DNA of 64,000 bases from Hemicentrotus pulcherrimus. Lineage: Eukaryota; Echinodermata; Echinoidea; Camarodonta; Strongylocentrotidae. Position numbers and translations under genes: made by a program. Location of the stretch: assembly GCA_003118195.1 (NCBI GenBank), contig BEXV01000801.1, positions 67,411 to 131,410 on the forward strand, in the 5' to 3' direction. The notes under the pieces are model-generated. The model was not told the origin of the DNA. It made no database searches and was given only the letters and a program-made list of their open reading frames with translations. Of this stretch, positions 1 through 11,900 are shown one piece after another (within the stretch, counting starts at the first letter, position 1; the number at the start of each line of letters is the position of its first letter).

Positions 1-2383
1 GGGGGGTGGGGGGAGTTGACATCTGAAAAGATACCATTGATTACTACAGATAATTTAGACAATTCAATTAATTTTATATTCGATTTGTGTGTGCATAGCA
101 TTTATTGTTTTCTATAATAGCTACTACTAATTTTTTTTTTTTAATCCGTATTGTAATTTCATGCTTTTTTAGCAGTCAGTTAAAACAAACAAACATAATG
201 CTAAGCAGATCACCAAAGTGAGAAATAGTCTATCTCTTCAAAAAAAGAAAACTATAACCACCAAGAAAATCATTAAAAATCAGAAAACGCAAGTGTTTGC
301 ATTTACTCAGGATATTTAATGCACTAACTACAATGTTTAAAATGATGCAGAGCGGGGAGCATTTCCCTACAAATTGATTTGTTGAGTCATAGAGAGTGCT
401 GCATGCCATGCTATGAGGTTGATTAAGCCAAATTACATCTTTCTTCGTACCCATCATGAAGGCGCTAGCTGAGCTGCTTAAATCATTGTTCTTAAAATGT
501 GTTCATGGAAGAATGAAGGCAATAGGTCAATTATCTATGATTATGTGTTGAACTAGGATCCTGCTGATTTTGGTGCAACCAGTTCAAGAATCTGGGTTAA
601 TAGGTAAACCAGGTTACTAGGGAACTGGGCCTATTGATGGCTTTCCTGTGAAGTGGTTATGAATTTCTCACAAAACCTTAATAAAAATCCCCTCCCCTTC
701 TTGTGAACACTTTATTATAAAGAGAGAATTAAAGGGGAGAGGAAGTATCAGATCTGTGATTTGTGGGCCTTGTTAGAACTAGGCCACCGGTAAACAGAGA
801 ACTAGATCTTACCCTTGCAAAATAGAACAGGCTGTCACATTTTTCTGTTTCCCAAGAAAAATATGAGGAAGAAAGAGTATCTAATGGTGTTTACTCTGGT
901 GAATACAGATCATCTATCTTGATAGTTGCCAGGATTTGCCCATAGAAACCGACACCTACTGAATAGCCAATGAGATGGCTTTTTATTTTAATTTCATTTA
1001 TTCAGCGACCCACCAGTAATATCTCCATAATCATATCCTGAGTCCTGATTGCCCAAGATTTGTGTACTTAAGAGGCGCATGGTAATGAGAAGAACTGGGT
1101 TTTAGGTACAACCAGGGGGAAGAAATAGCCGAAAGGGCCGACAGAATTAAATCAGTAGAGATTCAATTCAAACAACAGGAAACAAAAAAGAGAGGCCAAA
1201 TAATGAAATATTCAGGCTAATATATGCATCGCTGCCAATAGAAGTGTTTTTCTAGTTCTAAGGCGTAAATCAGGCCGGGAGATAAAATTTGGCTTGAGTG
1301 GCGATTGGTGCATTACCAGTAGCATAATTTCCATTTTGATGATGAGATGTCCCTGGGTACTCCTAATCTTATGATGTGACTGGCAAAAGGCATTAATAAC
1401 ATACCCTTTGATAACAGAAGGTTGCTGGTTGTATTTTATCTATACAATAATGCACTAGGTGGATTTTCGCCTGCTAGGCTGTGTTATCCATTTGATTTTT
1501 TATTCATAAATATTAAAAAAATCGTTATCCTCATTTTTTTACTTGAATCGCCTTGGATTTTGGGTGCTTTTTAGATAATTGATAATTAATTAAAATTGTC
1601 ATAACAAATATGAATTTCAATGAGATATTAAATTCAATTAGCTTCTACTATTATGAAAGAAACGAAGAATCTCCATCTTGTACTCATGTTTACACATTTC
1701 TACATCATGTTGCACGCTATATATCATATGAAAACATCGGCATGGACCCTATCCTGCCTCCTGCCTGAAAACTAAACAGTAACGTTGTATTGATGTTAGT
1801 GTTTTTTTTATTCATGTGCATGCCTGGTAACCACCTGTCCCCCTTCCTCCTTGGAGCCTCGGCTTAGGACAAAGTGTTTGCAGAAACCTCTCCGCAGACA
1901 CGCATACATGAAATATTAAAAACGTTATTAAATCTGGAGGGTGAAGTGAGAGCAAGCAGGAGACATTGACCTAACTTTGGTGTTGAGATTCAGTTCGATA
2001 ACCAGGAAAGTCAGTCACTGTCCGCAATTCACCTTCAAATCAACCTCATTTACATGTCTTGGCAGAAGAAGTGGGGAAGTGGGAAAAAAGCAGTTAATTT
2101 GAGGAGAGTACCAACTGATGGCCTCTGCATCACGAAGCATGACAACAATTATCAGAGTTGTGTACAGAAAGGGAGAGATGGAAGATAGAGGGAAAATCAG
2201 AGACCTTTGGAGGGAGAAAAAAAATACATGTCATGAATAATTCTTTTTTTTTTTCCCTTCATTTTTCTTTTTGTTGTTGTTAGATAACATCAGAAAGCAC
2301 AATTTGTGATTACGATCTGTGGCAGATCTAAAGGGAAAAATAAGAGTTATTTTCATCTTTATGGTCAAACTTTTCAAACTTAA

Positions 2384-2580
2384 AGATGAAGTTGAGTAGT
2401 GGTCATGCGATTGCATTGTAAAAGAAACGGTGTGGAATCGACCAGAAAAGGTTGATCAACTAGCATATAAGAATTTGTGTGTATTGCAAGGTTCTGGAAT
2501 CATCAAAATGATAAGAAATTCGGTAAAGTTACAAACATTGTACACAGAAAGATGTATATGGGACTACACGAACACGTGGC
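2384..2580 (+). repeat. Dispersed repeat, copy A (relative at 44375-44747)
   Basis: About 190 bases align closely with the 5' half of the element at 44375-44747, including the shared runs TGGTCATGCGATTGCATTGT and GTTCTGGAATCATCAAAATG. The left edge follows TTAA at 2380-2383, as in the better-preserved copy. The first bases (AGATGAAG) are diverged from that copy's AGGTAAAG, and no right terminus is recognisable, so this copy is probably truncated. A short open frame runs through both copies, but it is explained by the DNA similarity. Confidence 0.75.
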
Positions 2581-3329
2581 GAAAAAAACCTCCCCCCGAG
2601 TTTTACGATAAACATGACATATTTAGAATATGAAGGCATTTGAAGAGCCATGCTTTTCAGGGAACATGTCTTATCTGATGTTCTTCCACACTTGCATTAT
2701 AACAAATGATAAAATTCACGAATTATTTTTCACCTCTTCCCAGAACTCAACCTTCTCTTTAATATCCTAACAAGAGGGATTTACCCCAAACAATTGAGGT
2801 GATGCACATCCCCCTCCCCATAGTTACAAAAAGTTTCTTGTCAGGTGTATCTTAAACAGTAAATGCACTTGTGTTGCTCCTAGTAACATAGTAAGGGTAC
2901 CATTGATGTCGATAAATGCAGACAGCAGTGTAATCCGAGTAACAAAAAAGAAAAGTGAAATACAAAGTTAAATTTTTTTATTTTGGTGTAAAAATAGCAT
3001 TTTCACCATAGAAACAGTGAACAATACAGAGATTATGTTAGTAAAACCTGAATCATTGATTAGTTGGTATAAATGCACATACAGGTATATGCATCAATGA
3101 ATAAATGGATTAGTAAAGATTGGATGGTTGATATCAATAGAGAACCAAGGATTTGGGCATGTGAGAAACAAAACAAACAAAAATCAATAAGGAAAAGAGA
3201 AGAGTGAAAGAAAAGCCAGACAACCTGTAATTTAATAACGTTTCATGTTCAACCTCAAAAAATACCAAAAGAATCAATGCTAAACCAGAGGTCACGCAAC
3301 AGTCACATAGGTGACTGTCAGGCTGTCAC

Positions 3330-3770
3330 CTGTCGCAAAAGTACACTGACACCACTCGCCCCCAGTCCGATAGGGGGATGACCCCTCTGAACCCGGTCTC
3401 AGAGTGCAAGGGGAACACCCCCGAACATTGGTGCTCATTGCACCCTATCAAGGGCCCATTAGAGTGTGACCCGGCACAAAGCAATCCCTGCCTGCATGCA
3501 GAGACAGGTTTGATATTCTCTGCTGGGATAATTAATGAGCATTTGCTTTTATGCTCAAGAGAGGCAGAAACAAATGAGAGGATGACGTGACGGATGACGT
3601 GACTGCTGATGAGTGAAGACTTTAGTGACCTATCCTGCTTAATAATACATCTCATGAGGATGTGTTTGTTAAGGAGATGGGTGTGGGGGAGTGAGCGCCT
3701 CGCCATCCCTCCACACCATTCATCACTGACTGTCCCCATCACACCTAAATTCAAGAAAGCCATTTATGAC
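3330..3770. promoter_or_regulatory. GC-richer block with tandem CRE-like sites, candidate enhancer
   Basis: Base composition changes sharply from the AT-rich surroundings. The block contains a perfect tandem 12-mer GGATGACGTGAC at 3580-3591 and 3592-3603, each with a TGACGTGA core resembling ATF/CREB binding sites, and a GGATAATTAA motif just upstream. Overlapping open frames on both strands (up to 145 codons on the minus strand) match nothing I recognise and are better explained by composition. Regulatory function is an inference; conservation or chromatin data are not available here. Confidence 0.3.
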
Positions 3771-4863
3771 AGCACTGTAGATTATATAGGTAATTAATAT
3801 AGTTAAAAGTTTTAAGTGAAGGATGTAATTTACCAAATTAACCCAATCTTGCATCACACCTGCCATTTTGGAATGAAATGTATCTTGGAAGTGCTGACCT
3901 CCCCATTTCCATGGTTGAAGCATCTTTTCCTCAAATATTTGTTCACCTAAAAGATTGAAATTCTAAAGATTTGTTATTTTTGAGTATTATTATCAAGGGT
4001 TTTTCGTTTAAGAAATTGATGCATAATTAGATAGTTTAATGTTTGAAAACATAATCTGCAGGTTAACCTAAAATTTAGTAGTATGAAAAGTGACTCTCTT
4101 TTGTGTGACACCTTCAGATAAATTTTTACTTCCACTTATATAAAGAAGCTTTTTGATTTACTCAAGTGATGTCATGAAGTTAGACTTAATGGTAATCTCT
4201 TGTGGTATGTGAGTCTGGAAGTAGATTAGCAATGTCCCCCCTGGGCAGGGAAGAAGTGTGTTGCTAGAGCAGGTGCATTCAGACAATTGATCTGACATAA
4301 ATGAAACAAACTCTTGAGGCAGGACAAGTAATACGAGGAGGCGGTGCGCTTGCATGTTCATCTGCCTGGTGTATAATGCCTACTCCAGATTCAAGTAGCA
4401 ATGTGACATGACATTCATTTCCGATTCATTTGCAGGCAGCGATGGCACCCTTTATGAAGTTAATCGTCTGTTGAACTAGATCTGCTCGGGCTGCTTTTGC
4501 TTTGAGGTTCAGAGAAAATTAGCTGTAATGAGGAGTTTATTGCTCTTTTTCTCTCTACCTCATTATAGTTGGTTGTCAGATCCCACACATCCCAGACTGA
4601 CCCAATTTCTTTAATCCATTTTAACAGTGTTTGTATTTGTGAGCTGTTCATAGTACCACTACATTTTAATTTTATTAACCCATTTACTGTATGAACCAGG
4701 TGGTTTCTCTATTCCACCTATTGGATTGAGAAAATTCAGAAGTCTACAGGGTAGCGTTTCTTGTAGCTGTTGATACATTAATGACTTTTGTTTTTCCTAT
4801 GTAGGTCATAGTGCTTTTTGTTAGACAAAAAGTTACTGTAATATTCATTTCCAAATTTGTTAA

Positions 4864-5543
4864 AGGTAATACAAAGTTTTGGGAAATTTTGAAAATTTGG
4901 TGGATAATGATTCTTTACAATTTTGATATATTTGGATGCCCCTGTGGATGTATAATAAGCACTAACAAAATTAGCCCCAGTAAAACACTTCTGCTTTCAA
5001 GAAAAAATGAAAATAAAAATTTATCGGTACTCCCGATAAATTTTGATAAATTTCAAATAGCGCATAAGGCCGTACAATTGTAGCTGCGACTCTGAAAATT
5101 TCAGAATATGTAGTTGTGATATATAACTACCAAACGGGAATAGCTTAGCGGTCAAAATTAGTCAAGAAACATTGTTTTATAGCAGGGAAAAAAATACTTT
5201 AAAAATTTCAGGGGCTACTTTTCAAGCTTGCTTGCATGAAAATTGCACTCTTTAATTTGTTTTGCATTGAACTCTATGCAAATTTTGGGGGGCTCTTTTG
5301 GGCATTTCGGGGGCTATTTCGCCCAGAGCCCCTGTGTATTTTTTTCACTGTTTTATAGCTTAATTAATATCTTGACCTTGAGAGGGCGCTATACAACTTA
5401 AAGAGTTTGTTATTAATAATTTCATAACTTTAGACTCGATTTCAAGCGCGACAGCGATCACTGCATATTGTAGGATCGCATATGCTTCCAATATGTTCAT
5501 TTGAACCAAATTCACGACCCCATACCAAAACTTTGTATTACCT
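4864..5543. mobile_element. TTAA-flanked inverted-repeat element (MITE), copy 1
   Basis: The left end reads AGGTAATACAAAGTTTTGG and the right end is its exact reverse complement, giving a 19-bp terminal inverted repeat. Both sides are flanked by TTAA (4860-4863 and 5544-5547), the target duplication of piggyBac- and Kolobok-type transposons. The termini begin with purines rather than CCC, which favours Kolobok, but this is an inference. No transposase frame exists inside, so it is non-autonomous. A second, inverted and shorter copy lies at 53880-54316. A different repeat is inserted at 5184-5348. Confidence 0.88.
5184..5348. mobile_element. Nested insertion with 11-bp target duplication
   Basis: The 11-mer TGTTTTATAGC occurs at 5173-5183 and again at 5349-5359, directly flanking this 165-bp segment. 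The corresponding place in the second copy of the host element (near 54040-54060) has no insert, so this is a later insertion. The segment resembles 21281-21461, with shared features such as GGGGGGCTCTTTT and a GAGCCCC block near its end. An 11-bp duplication would suit a retroposon-like insertion, but no poly(A) or promoter boxes identify the class. Confidence 0.8.
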
Positions 5544-7881
5544 TTAAAAGATCATTCACATTTTCATACATTTGTAAATTGCAGATCTAAAAATGGCAAA
5601 ATTTAGTTAACTTTTTGTTTATTTTGATTGAATTTTCTGTTTAGTTTGGGCTATATAATGTACATCTCTATCGATTGAGGGGATAGCCCCATAGAAGAAA
5701 AGTGCAATTTTCCTCAGATATTTACACGAGTCAAGTTCAACTTTTGCAAAGGAATCCAATAGATCTGGGAATCTTTTATTACTATGCAAACAACAAGTAT
5801 AGGCTCGCCATGTTTACAGTCTGCCAGATAATCGTCAGTCAATTGAAACAGGAAAGAATATATTTGAGTGTAAAGATTGGAAGATCAAAGCATCTTTTTG
5901 ATGTTAGTGCATTTACCCTGTTGTTATGATCAGTTTCAAAAACTGAAACCTAAGGGTAAATAGATTAAAAAGAGGTTATATGCAGAGATTTAGTCAATAT
6001 TTGTGTGCTTATTACTGTAGCATGGTTGGCTTGGCACGTAGAAGTATCAGTTTCAGAATTGGTGTACTTTATGCATTCTTGAATTTTACGCCACCTTTAA
6101 CACGACCGCACTTTCTGCATTTTATTTTTTGTCCCTTGGTATCAAGTCATGTGTGTGTCTTAGCTCCTTTGTGCAGAGCAATTAAGATGCCATTGTTGGT
6201 AGCTTGTCTGTGTATTTACCATGTCCCTCAGACGTCCTATTGATTTGTACTCTCCACTTCCAAGTCATTGTCGAATGCGTGCCCAAATTGACATTGACCC
6301 AACTGGCTTCTCAGTTTGCCGGTTCATTGCACTTTCACACTAGGTGTACCGCATGCAAGGCTGGCCAGAGCCACGGCACTTTATCCTCAGCCAAGGTCTC
6401 CTCGCCTTGCTATTTTTTCCCTCTTTTTAATCACTGTACTTTAATCACTTTATTCATTCCGTGAATGCTGGTTGAACCGTGCCAGCTATAGGAAGGAGAA
6501 GATGAAGCGTAAACAAGATAAGTGCGCATGCAGGCGACACCATTTTGTGCCCTTCACCTATGCATGGCCATTCTTTCCTCTCCTGGTTCTCTCACCATTC
6601 AGCTTCGTTTCCATCTTAAGCATGCCTCGCTAGATTCTAAAGCTAAAGGGCAGCTTGAGAAAAAAGTGGCTGCATTTTAAGAGGCAAAATGAAAGATCCT
6701 TTCCATATCTTTATTTCCATTCTTTCCCTTCCCATAGTAAGAGAACCTTCTGGGTAGGGTTATTGCAACAACCAACATTTTCACCTTTATTTCTAAGCCT
6801 AATCAAGACCTTCTCCGTTTCTATTATGCCAGACATTTTGACGATGTGGTATTGATTTCTTTACCCAGAGTGCACTGCCTCTTGACCATTTGAGTGAGCT
6901 ATACTATGAGGAGTACTCGCACTTCGGAGCAGTTGAAGGTTAAATTCCCAACACGCTTTTATGTCAGAAAATGAGCAGAACATTCCCCCCCCCCTTCTCT
7001 CAGCTTCTTTTTACACTTAATCAGAACTACCCCTGCGGTTAAAATGGACTTTTCGGTTTCCTCAATAGTGCATTCACATAGTCTACTTTTTCATGGATTT
7101 TACTCCGCCCGAGGCTAGTTGAGAGTGAAAGATATTCCGAAACCAATTAATCCACAATTCATTTCTTTTCATTGAAACCAGTATCAAATGGGGAGACATT
7201 TGCTATTCATTGAATTCATGAAAAGAGGATAATTTTAATGATGATCACGATACTTATGAATTGAACTTCCCTTTGTGTGATAATTGGTGCATATAAACCC
7301 ATTAAAGCTTCCAAATGTGTGCAAAAAGTGTGTTCCCCCTTGCAAAGTTCAGTTAACCTCAAGTGTAAGAGGGGAGGTAGCCCTCATCCATAAGCCATAT
7401 TTTAATTTCCTCTGCCCGGTGATTTCAACAAGCAGATGAGATTGATACTCGTAGATTATTTATTGACTTGTTGACGGATGGACGGATAGACAGACTGAAG
7501 GACTACATGGATGCATGACTTTAAAGAAAGATAGGCAAGGGGAAATCATCACCTGAAAACTATTCATATTTTACAGATTCAAATCCAGATGTAGTTCTAA
7601 ACATTTGTTACATCCTCATTTAAGAATGACACTCAGTGACATATCAAGATTTAGTGAGATTTCTAACCAAACTTGCAGGAAAATTGTCCTACAATAGCAT
7701 CTAAAAAATTTGGATTTTTACCAAATTCTAGTTGTCTATATAATTATGTACCTTAGCAAAAGCAACTGCAACCCAAACAAAATGATTATTTCAACTTCAA
7801 GTCAATATATTGACTTAGATATTTGTCAATCAGATGGTAGGTGTAGTTGAGGTTTGAGGAAAGCGTGCCTCTCCGTGGCAT

Positions 7882-7896
7882 CCATCTCTCTCCCTC

Positions 7897-7930
<34 letters not shown>

Positions 7931-7981
7931 CTTCCCTCACACACACACACACACACACACACACTCCCTCCCTCTCTCTCA
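7882..7981. repeat. Compound microsatellite (CT)n-(AC)n-(CT)n
   Basis: Long CT/TC runs surround a run of about 12 CA dinucleotides. It lies inside a PPP1R21 intron. The minus-strand open frame across it codes only for low-complexity Arg-Glu and Cys-Val runs and is not a gene. Confidence 0.95.
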
Positions 7982-8109
7982 CTCACTCCCCTTCTTTCTT
8001 TATGACTTTACTTATTGACTGATTAATGACCAACTTATATTAATATCGATCAGCTTGCACAGTGGATAAATGAAGAAAAAAAAAGAATAAACGAGTTGAT
8101 CCATATATA

Positions 8110-8192
8110 TCGGGGCAGCGCCAGGAGCGTCACAATGTGACGGACATGTGCGCTATATAAGAAGCCACCATTATTATTATTATTATTATTAT
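8110..8192 (+). mobile_element. SINE-like 3' end with (ATT)n tail
   Basis: The motif GTGCGCTATATAAGAAGCC followed by CACC and about eight ATT units is a form of 3' end that I associate with tRNA-derived SINEs and their LINE partners in marine invertebrates. Only the tail region is recognisable; no tRNA-like head with A and B boxes was found upstream. The assignment to a family is from memory of similar repeats and is not a search result. Confidence 0.5.
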
Positions 8193-8880
8193 CAATATTT
8201 GATCAGAGCACAAATTTTGGAATAAAAATGAAACTGAAGAATCTCAAAGGAAGAAAAGATATGTTTACATAAGGCAGATTTTTCAAATTAAAATGACATC
8301 TTGATTGATCAGATTTTGTTTTCTTTGGATGAGAAGTATTTTATATTTAATCATGTCTAGAACAAACAATAATTCGTCACTGCAATGTTTTTTTTCTTCA
8401 AATGTAGGGTTGAACCCAAAATCTATATTTTTTAAATTGAATTGTTTACTATTTATAGGCATACATATCTAGAACAAAAGTTTCTTCAGACAGCTAGAAG
8501 GATTGCCCAACATAACAACAACTTATGTATCCAATAGAGATGTCATTATTCATAGCAGTTGAATAAATGACCGGTCGGTATCCAGGGGTTACCAAGAGAA
8601 ATGTGTATTAACTGAAATACATTAGTAAACGATTTTGATTTCAATAATACGACCTAAATATCAATACTCATATTATCCAATAGTCTTACTTGCCCTACCA
8701 AATCTGACAATTTCTTTTTGTATTCATATTTCTTAGTACCAAATGTTCACTTTTCTCTCACACCACACTTTTGTGTTAATTTGCTTAATCTTGAAACCAT
8801 ATCAAATATTGTTTTGTTACTCTGAATGAGCACTGATTTATTCATTCCTATGTTTTTGTTTCTTCTTTTCTTATCTGCAG

Positions 8881-8979
8881 TGTCGAGCCTTGAGGAAACG
8901 ACTTACATTAGCAGACAAATCCAAAGATAGACAAGTAGAAGAATTAAAGAATGCGCAACATACCATCCATCAAATGAAG
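8881..8979 (+). CDS. PPP1R21: PPP1R21 third-last coding exon
   Basis: The exon has 33 codons, from the acceptor CTGCAG to the donor GTAGGT. It begins with Cys-Arg-Ala-Leu and ends ...HTIHQMK. The sequence is rich in Lys, Glu, Asp and Gln with heptad-like Leu spacing, consistent with a continuous coiled coil. Both boundaries are phase 0. It is not visible as a long open frame because of its size and was found by reading across the splice sites. Confidence 0.9.
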
Positions 8980-11900
8980 GTAGGTCAATAGTCTACAAAG
9001 TACTCTGAATTACTAAACTCTAATGACTATTAAAAATATGCTTAAAACAAAAGGCTAATATACAGTGAGGGCATAAGTAAGAGTTGGTGTGGGTATTTTT
9101 GATGTGTATAATTTGTTTAATAACATGATGTTTTATTTGTTTTATAACATGATTTTACCAATGACCGGTCATTAGTATTTTCTAATAACAGGTCAGAGTA
9201 AAAATATGTGTAAGACAAAATAAATGCAAATCATTTGATTAGGATCTGCTTAATCATCTTATGATACAAACTAAGAGATGGTTGTGCATGGTTAGAGCTT
9301 GTGGCTCATGTTAGACTTCTTTAGAGCTTGGCTATAGTTGTGTTTCAATTATGAAAATCAAATCTAAAGTCTATATTTCATGTAGGGCAAGATTTTTTTT
9401 TTCTTCACTTTACGATAAGCTTCTTTGCATTTCAGTTTGAAAAATCGTAAATTAATTTCTTGATAGGGAGTTGTTATTGCTGGGATGCTCAATAATTAAT
9501 TTTTCTGATAGAAAGATTTGATTTTACTCATGATAATCTCTTCAAATTGGGTCATGTAATCCTTCATCTCAGATCGCAATGCATATCTCCATCTCCCCAG
9601 CTTGTCAAGATTTCCAAAATTAATTGTGGAGGTATGGAACTAACTTTGCTCACCCCGTCCACGCGACCGTGTAACAAACTTGGAACACATGTTTAAAAAT
9701 ATTTTGCAATTAGAAAATGGTCTGTAGTCGTACGATTGATGAATTTTCTACTAAGTAAAGGATCAGAAAGCATTTTTTTTTCTTTCAGAATATCATTCTA
9801 TAAATCATCCTTTGCATTTACATCAACCTTAGTTAAAAGAGGGATGGATATGTGTGATTCTAATTATAGCTTTTATCACTGCCAAAGAAAAATGATATCA
9901 GATTGATGTTTAAAAAATGTATCCCTATGCAACTGTAAAGTATTGGAAGGCATGAAGAACAGATATAACTTATTTGTAGATAGTGTCAGATTCTATCTTA
10001 AGAGGAAACAAAAAATGTTCAAATTATTTTACAAAATCGAATGGGATCCCTGACTTCTAGAGATTCTGTTATCTATTTCTCATTGATTTTCTGTAAAGCT
10101 TGTCATTTTTTCACTTCATTTAGGGTTACTCATTCAATCTATAAGATTCTTGTCTTTTCCATGTTTGAAATTCAGGTTTGCATTTTCATTAGGGTGCATG
10201 CTCCCTACATGAGGTATAACATGTTTTAAGGGAACTGACAGCAGAAACCAGTTCAGTTTGATTATTGAGACGCTATGCAAGTAAAAGATATCCATACTTT
10301 ACATTTAAATCAATGTCAGGATCTTTGGGGTTCAGGTTTTTCAAACTTGCAATGGGCTTCTACGTTATTCCTTGGTTGAAATCAATACTGATTACATAGC
10401 TATTATTTTCACTTGTGTGTTTGGCATATTTGTGTCGTAAAGTTGGTTACTTCTAGAGAAGAAAAAGGCGGTTTATTTGATTACGTGTACCAATTCCTCT
10501 GGCTAAACCCCAACTTAGAAAATGAAATTGAGCGGCATCATTGCATTGATTTTTACTCTGTATTGCATTTTGGTGTTTTTCTCTGACAGCCTTCTTTCCT
10601 TTCAATTTAACCTAAATCTGGAAAATCATTATTTGGGTAGCTCATGGGATTTACTTGACCAATCCTGAGATTTGCTACTAGCAATGGAAAATCTAAATTA
10701 GATTATGGACTCCAATTTGAAATGGATCTATTTCAGTTTAGGGAAGATGTAATTGGAGAGGTGGATGTCTAAACAAAATGAGAGCAAGAAAACATAAGTG
10801 AACAGATAGGCAGATGACATCAAAAGAGAAGGAGATGTTAAAAAAGATTGTATGTAGATAGAAAAAAAGATGGTAAGAAAAGGAGTGATGAAGAACACTT
10901 AGTCGACTAAATGAAGGCTGTGAATCAATAAAAAGTGTTTCATATTATTTATGGTACCATATTGACATGAAAACTGCCCATCCAACTGCTTTTATACCCA
11001 TCTTCTACAGCTTTTTAACACACTTATAGTCTCCAAAAGTCTTTTTAAAAGGAAAGGAAGAATTAAAATAGATATAAATTAAAGCATTATAGGATGTGCT
11101 ATTGATTAATCTTGCAAAAAAGAATTAAGTGTAATAAAATGCTTCTATGTTAGCAGGTTGTATATTGTCCTTGGGGTTTATAAAACACAATAATTGCCTT
11201 ACGAATACCTTGAAAATGACTTTCATGTTGCCATTAAGTGGGTGAATAAGCTGTATGAAGATGTATTATGTTTCTCTGTGTGCTATCAATATTTGATTTT
11301 GTAGTTCTGCAGCATTCACTCAGGACCTGGAGATATCAAAATGAAAATCTACCTTTTGGAAAATGTAACAGTCCAATCAAACACAGCAGAAGTATATAGC
11401 CTTAACTGGGACAGCTTTACCACATGATCTATAGGGAGGTTGAAATAAACAGATCATATTTTATAATAATTGGCCAGGGATTAATCATAATTCATCTTTT
11501 TGTGAAGCTCAGTTCAATATTATGAAATTTAAGCTACTTTTCTATGCACTCTATTTTTCTGTGATTTATGGATGAGAACCTGTCTGGCTATATAGTTTGA
11601 TACATGCCATCCTCAAAGATAACTGGGACATCTCCATTACGTTTTCATGGAAATCAGTCTACCAGTCCAGCAGTGTTGCGCAATCAACCTCCCCGCTAAC
11701 TCGAATCATGGGCCCTCGGTGGAATTGACCCAGAAGTATGTAGGTCGGGGTTGCAATGTGGCACTTTATCTGGGCGAATCATCGGCAGCCCAGAAAAGAA
11801 TGGGAAAATATCGAACAGGGGGTGATGGCAGATATGGCGGGACTGAGATGTGGATTGGGATGAAAGTAGCAATCAGAGCATATCAGAATTAGTAGGGCAG

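Larger units (their letters stand above)
1..8880 (+). other. PPP1R21: PPP1R21 intron (3' part), upstream of first visible exon
   Basis: This stretch ends in a clear splice acceptor (T-rich tract, then CTGCAG) directly before the exon at 8881. The preceding PPP1R21 exon, which should encode the coiled coil just before the CRAL motif, was looked for and not found. The intron therefore probably begins outside the window and is longer than 8.8 kb. Apart from the repeats listed separately and a GC-richer block at 3330-3770, positions 1-2383, 2590-3330, 3800-4860 and 5550-7880 show only AT-rich sequence without recognisable genes. Open frames here are short, lack splice context and match no family I know. 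Confidence 0.65.

Noticed and set aside
3326..3763. 145-codon open frame on the minus strand
   Set aside because: No recognisable domain, overlapped by open frames on the other strand, no splice context; explained by the GC-richer composition.
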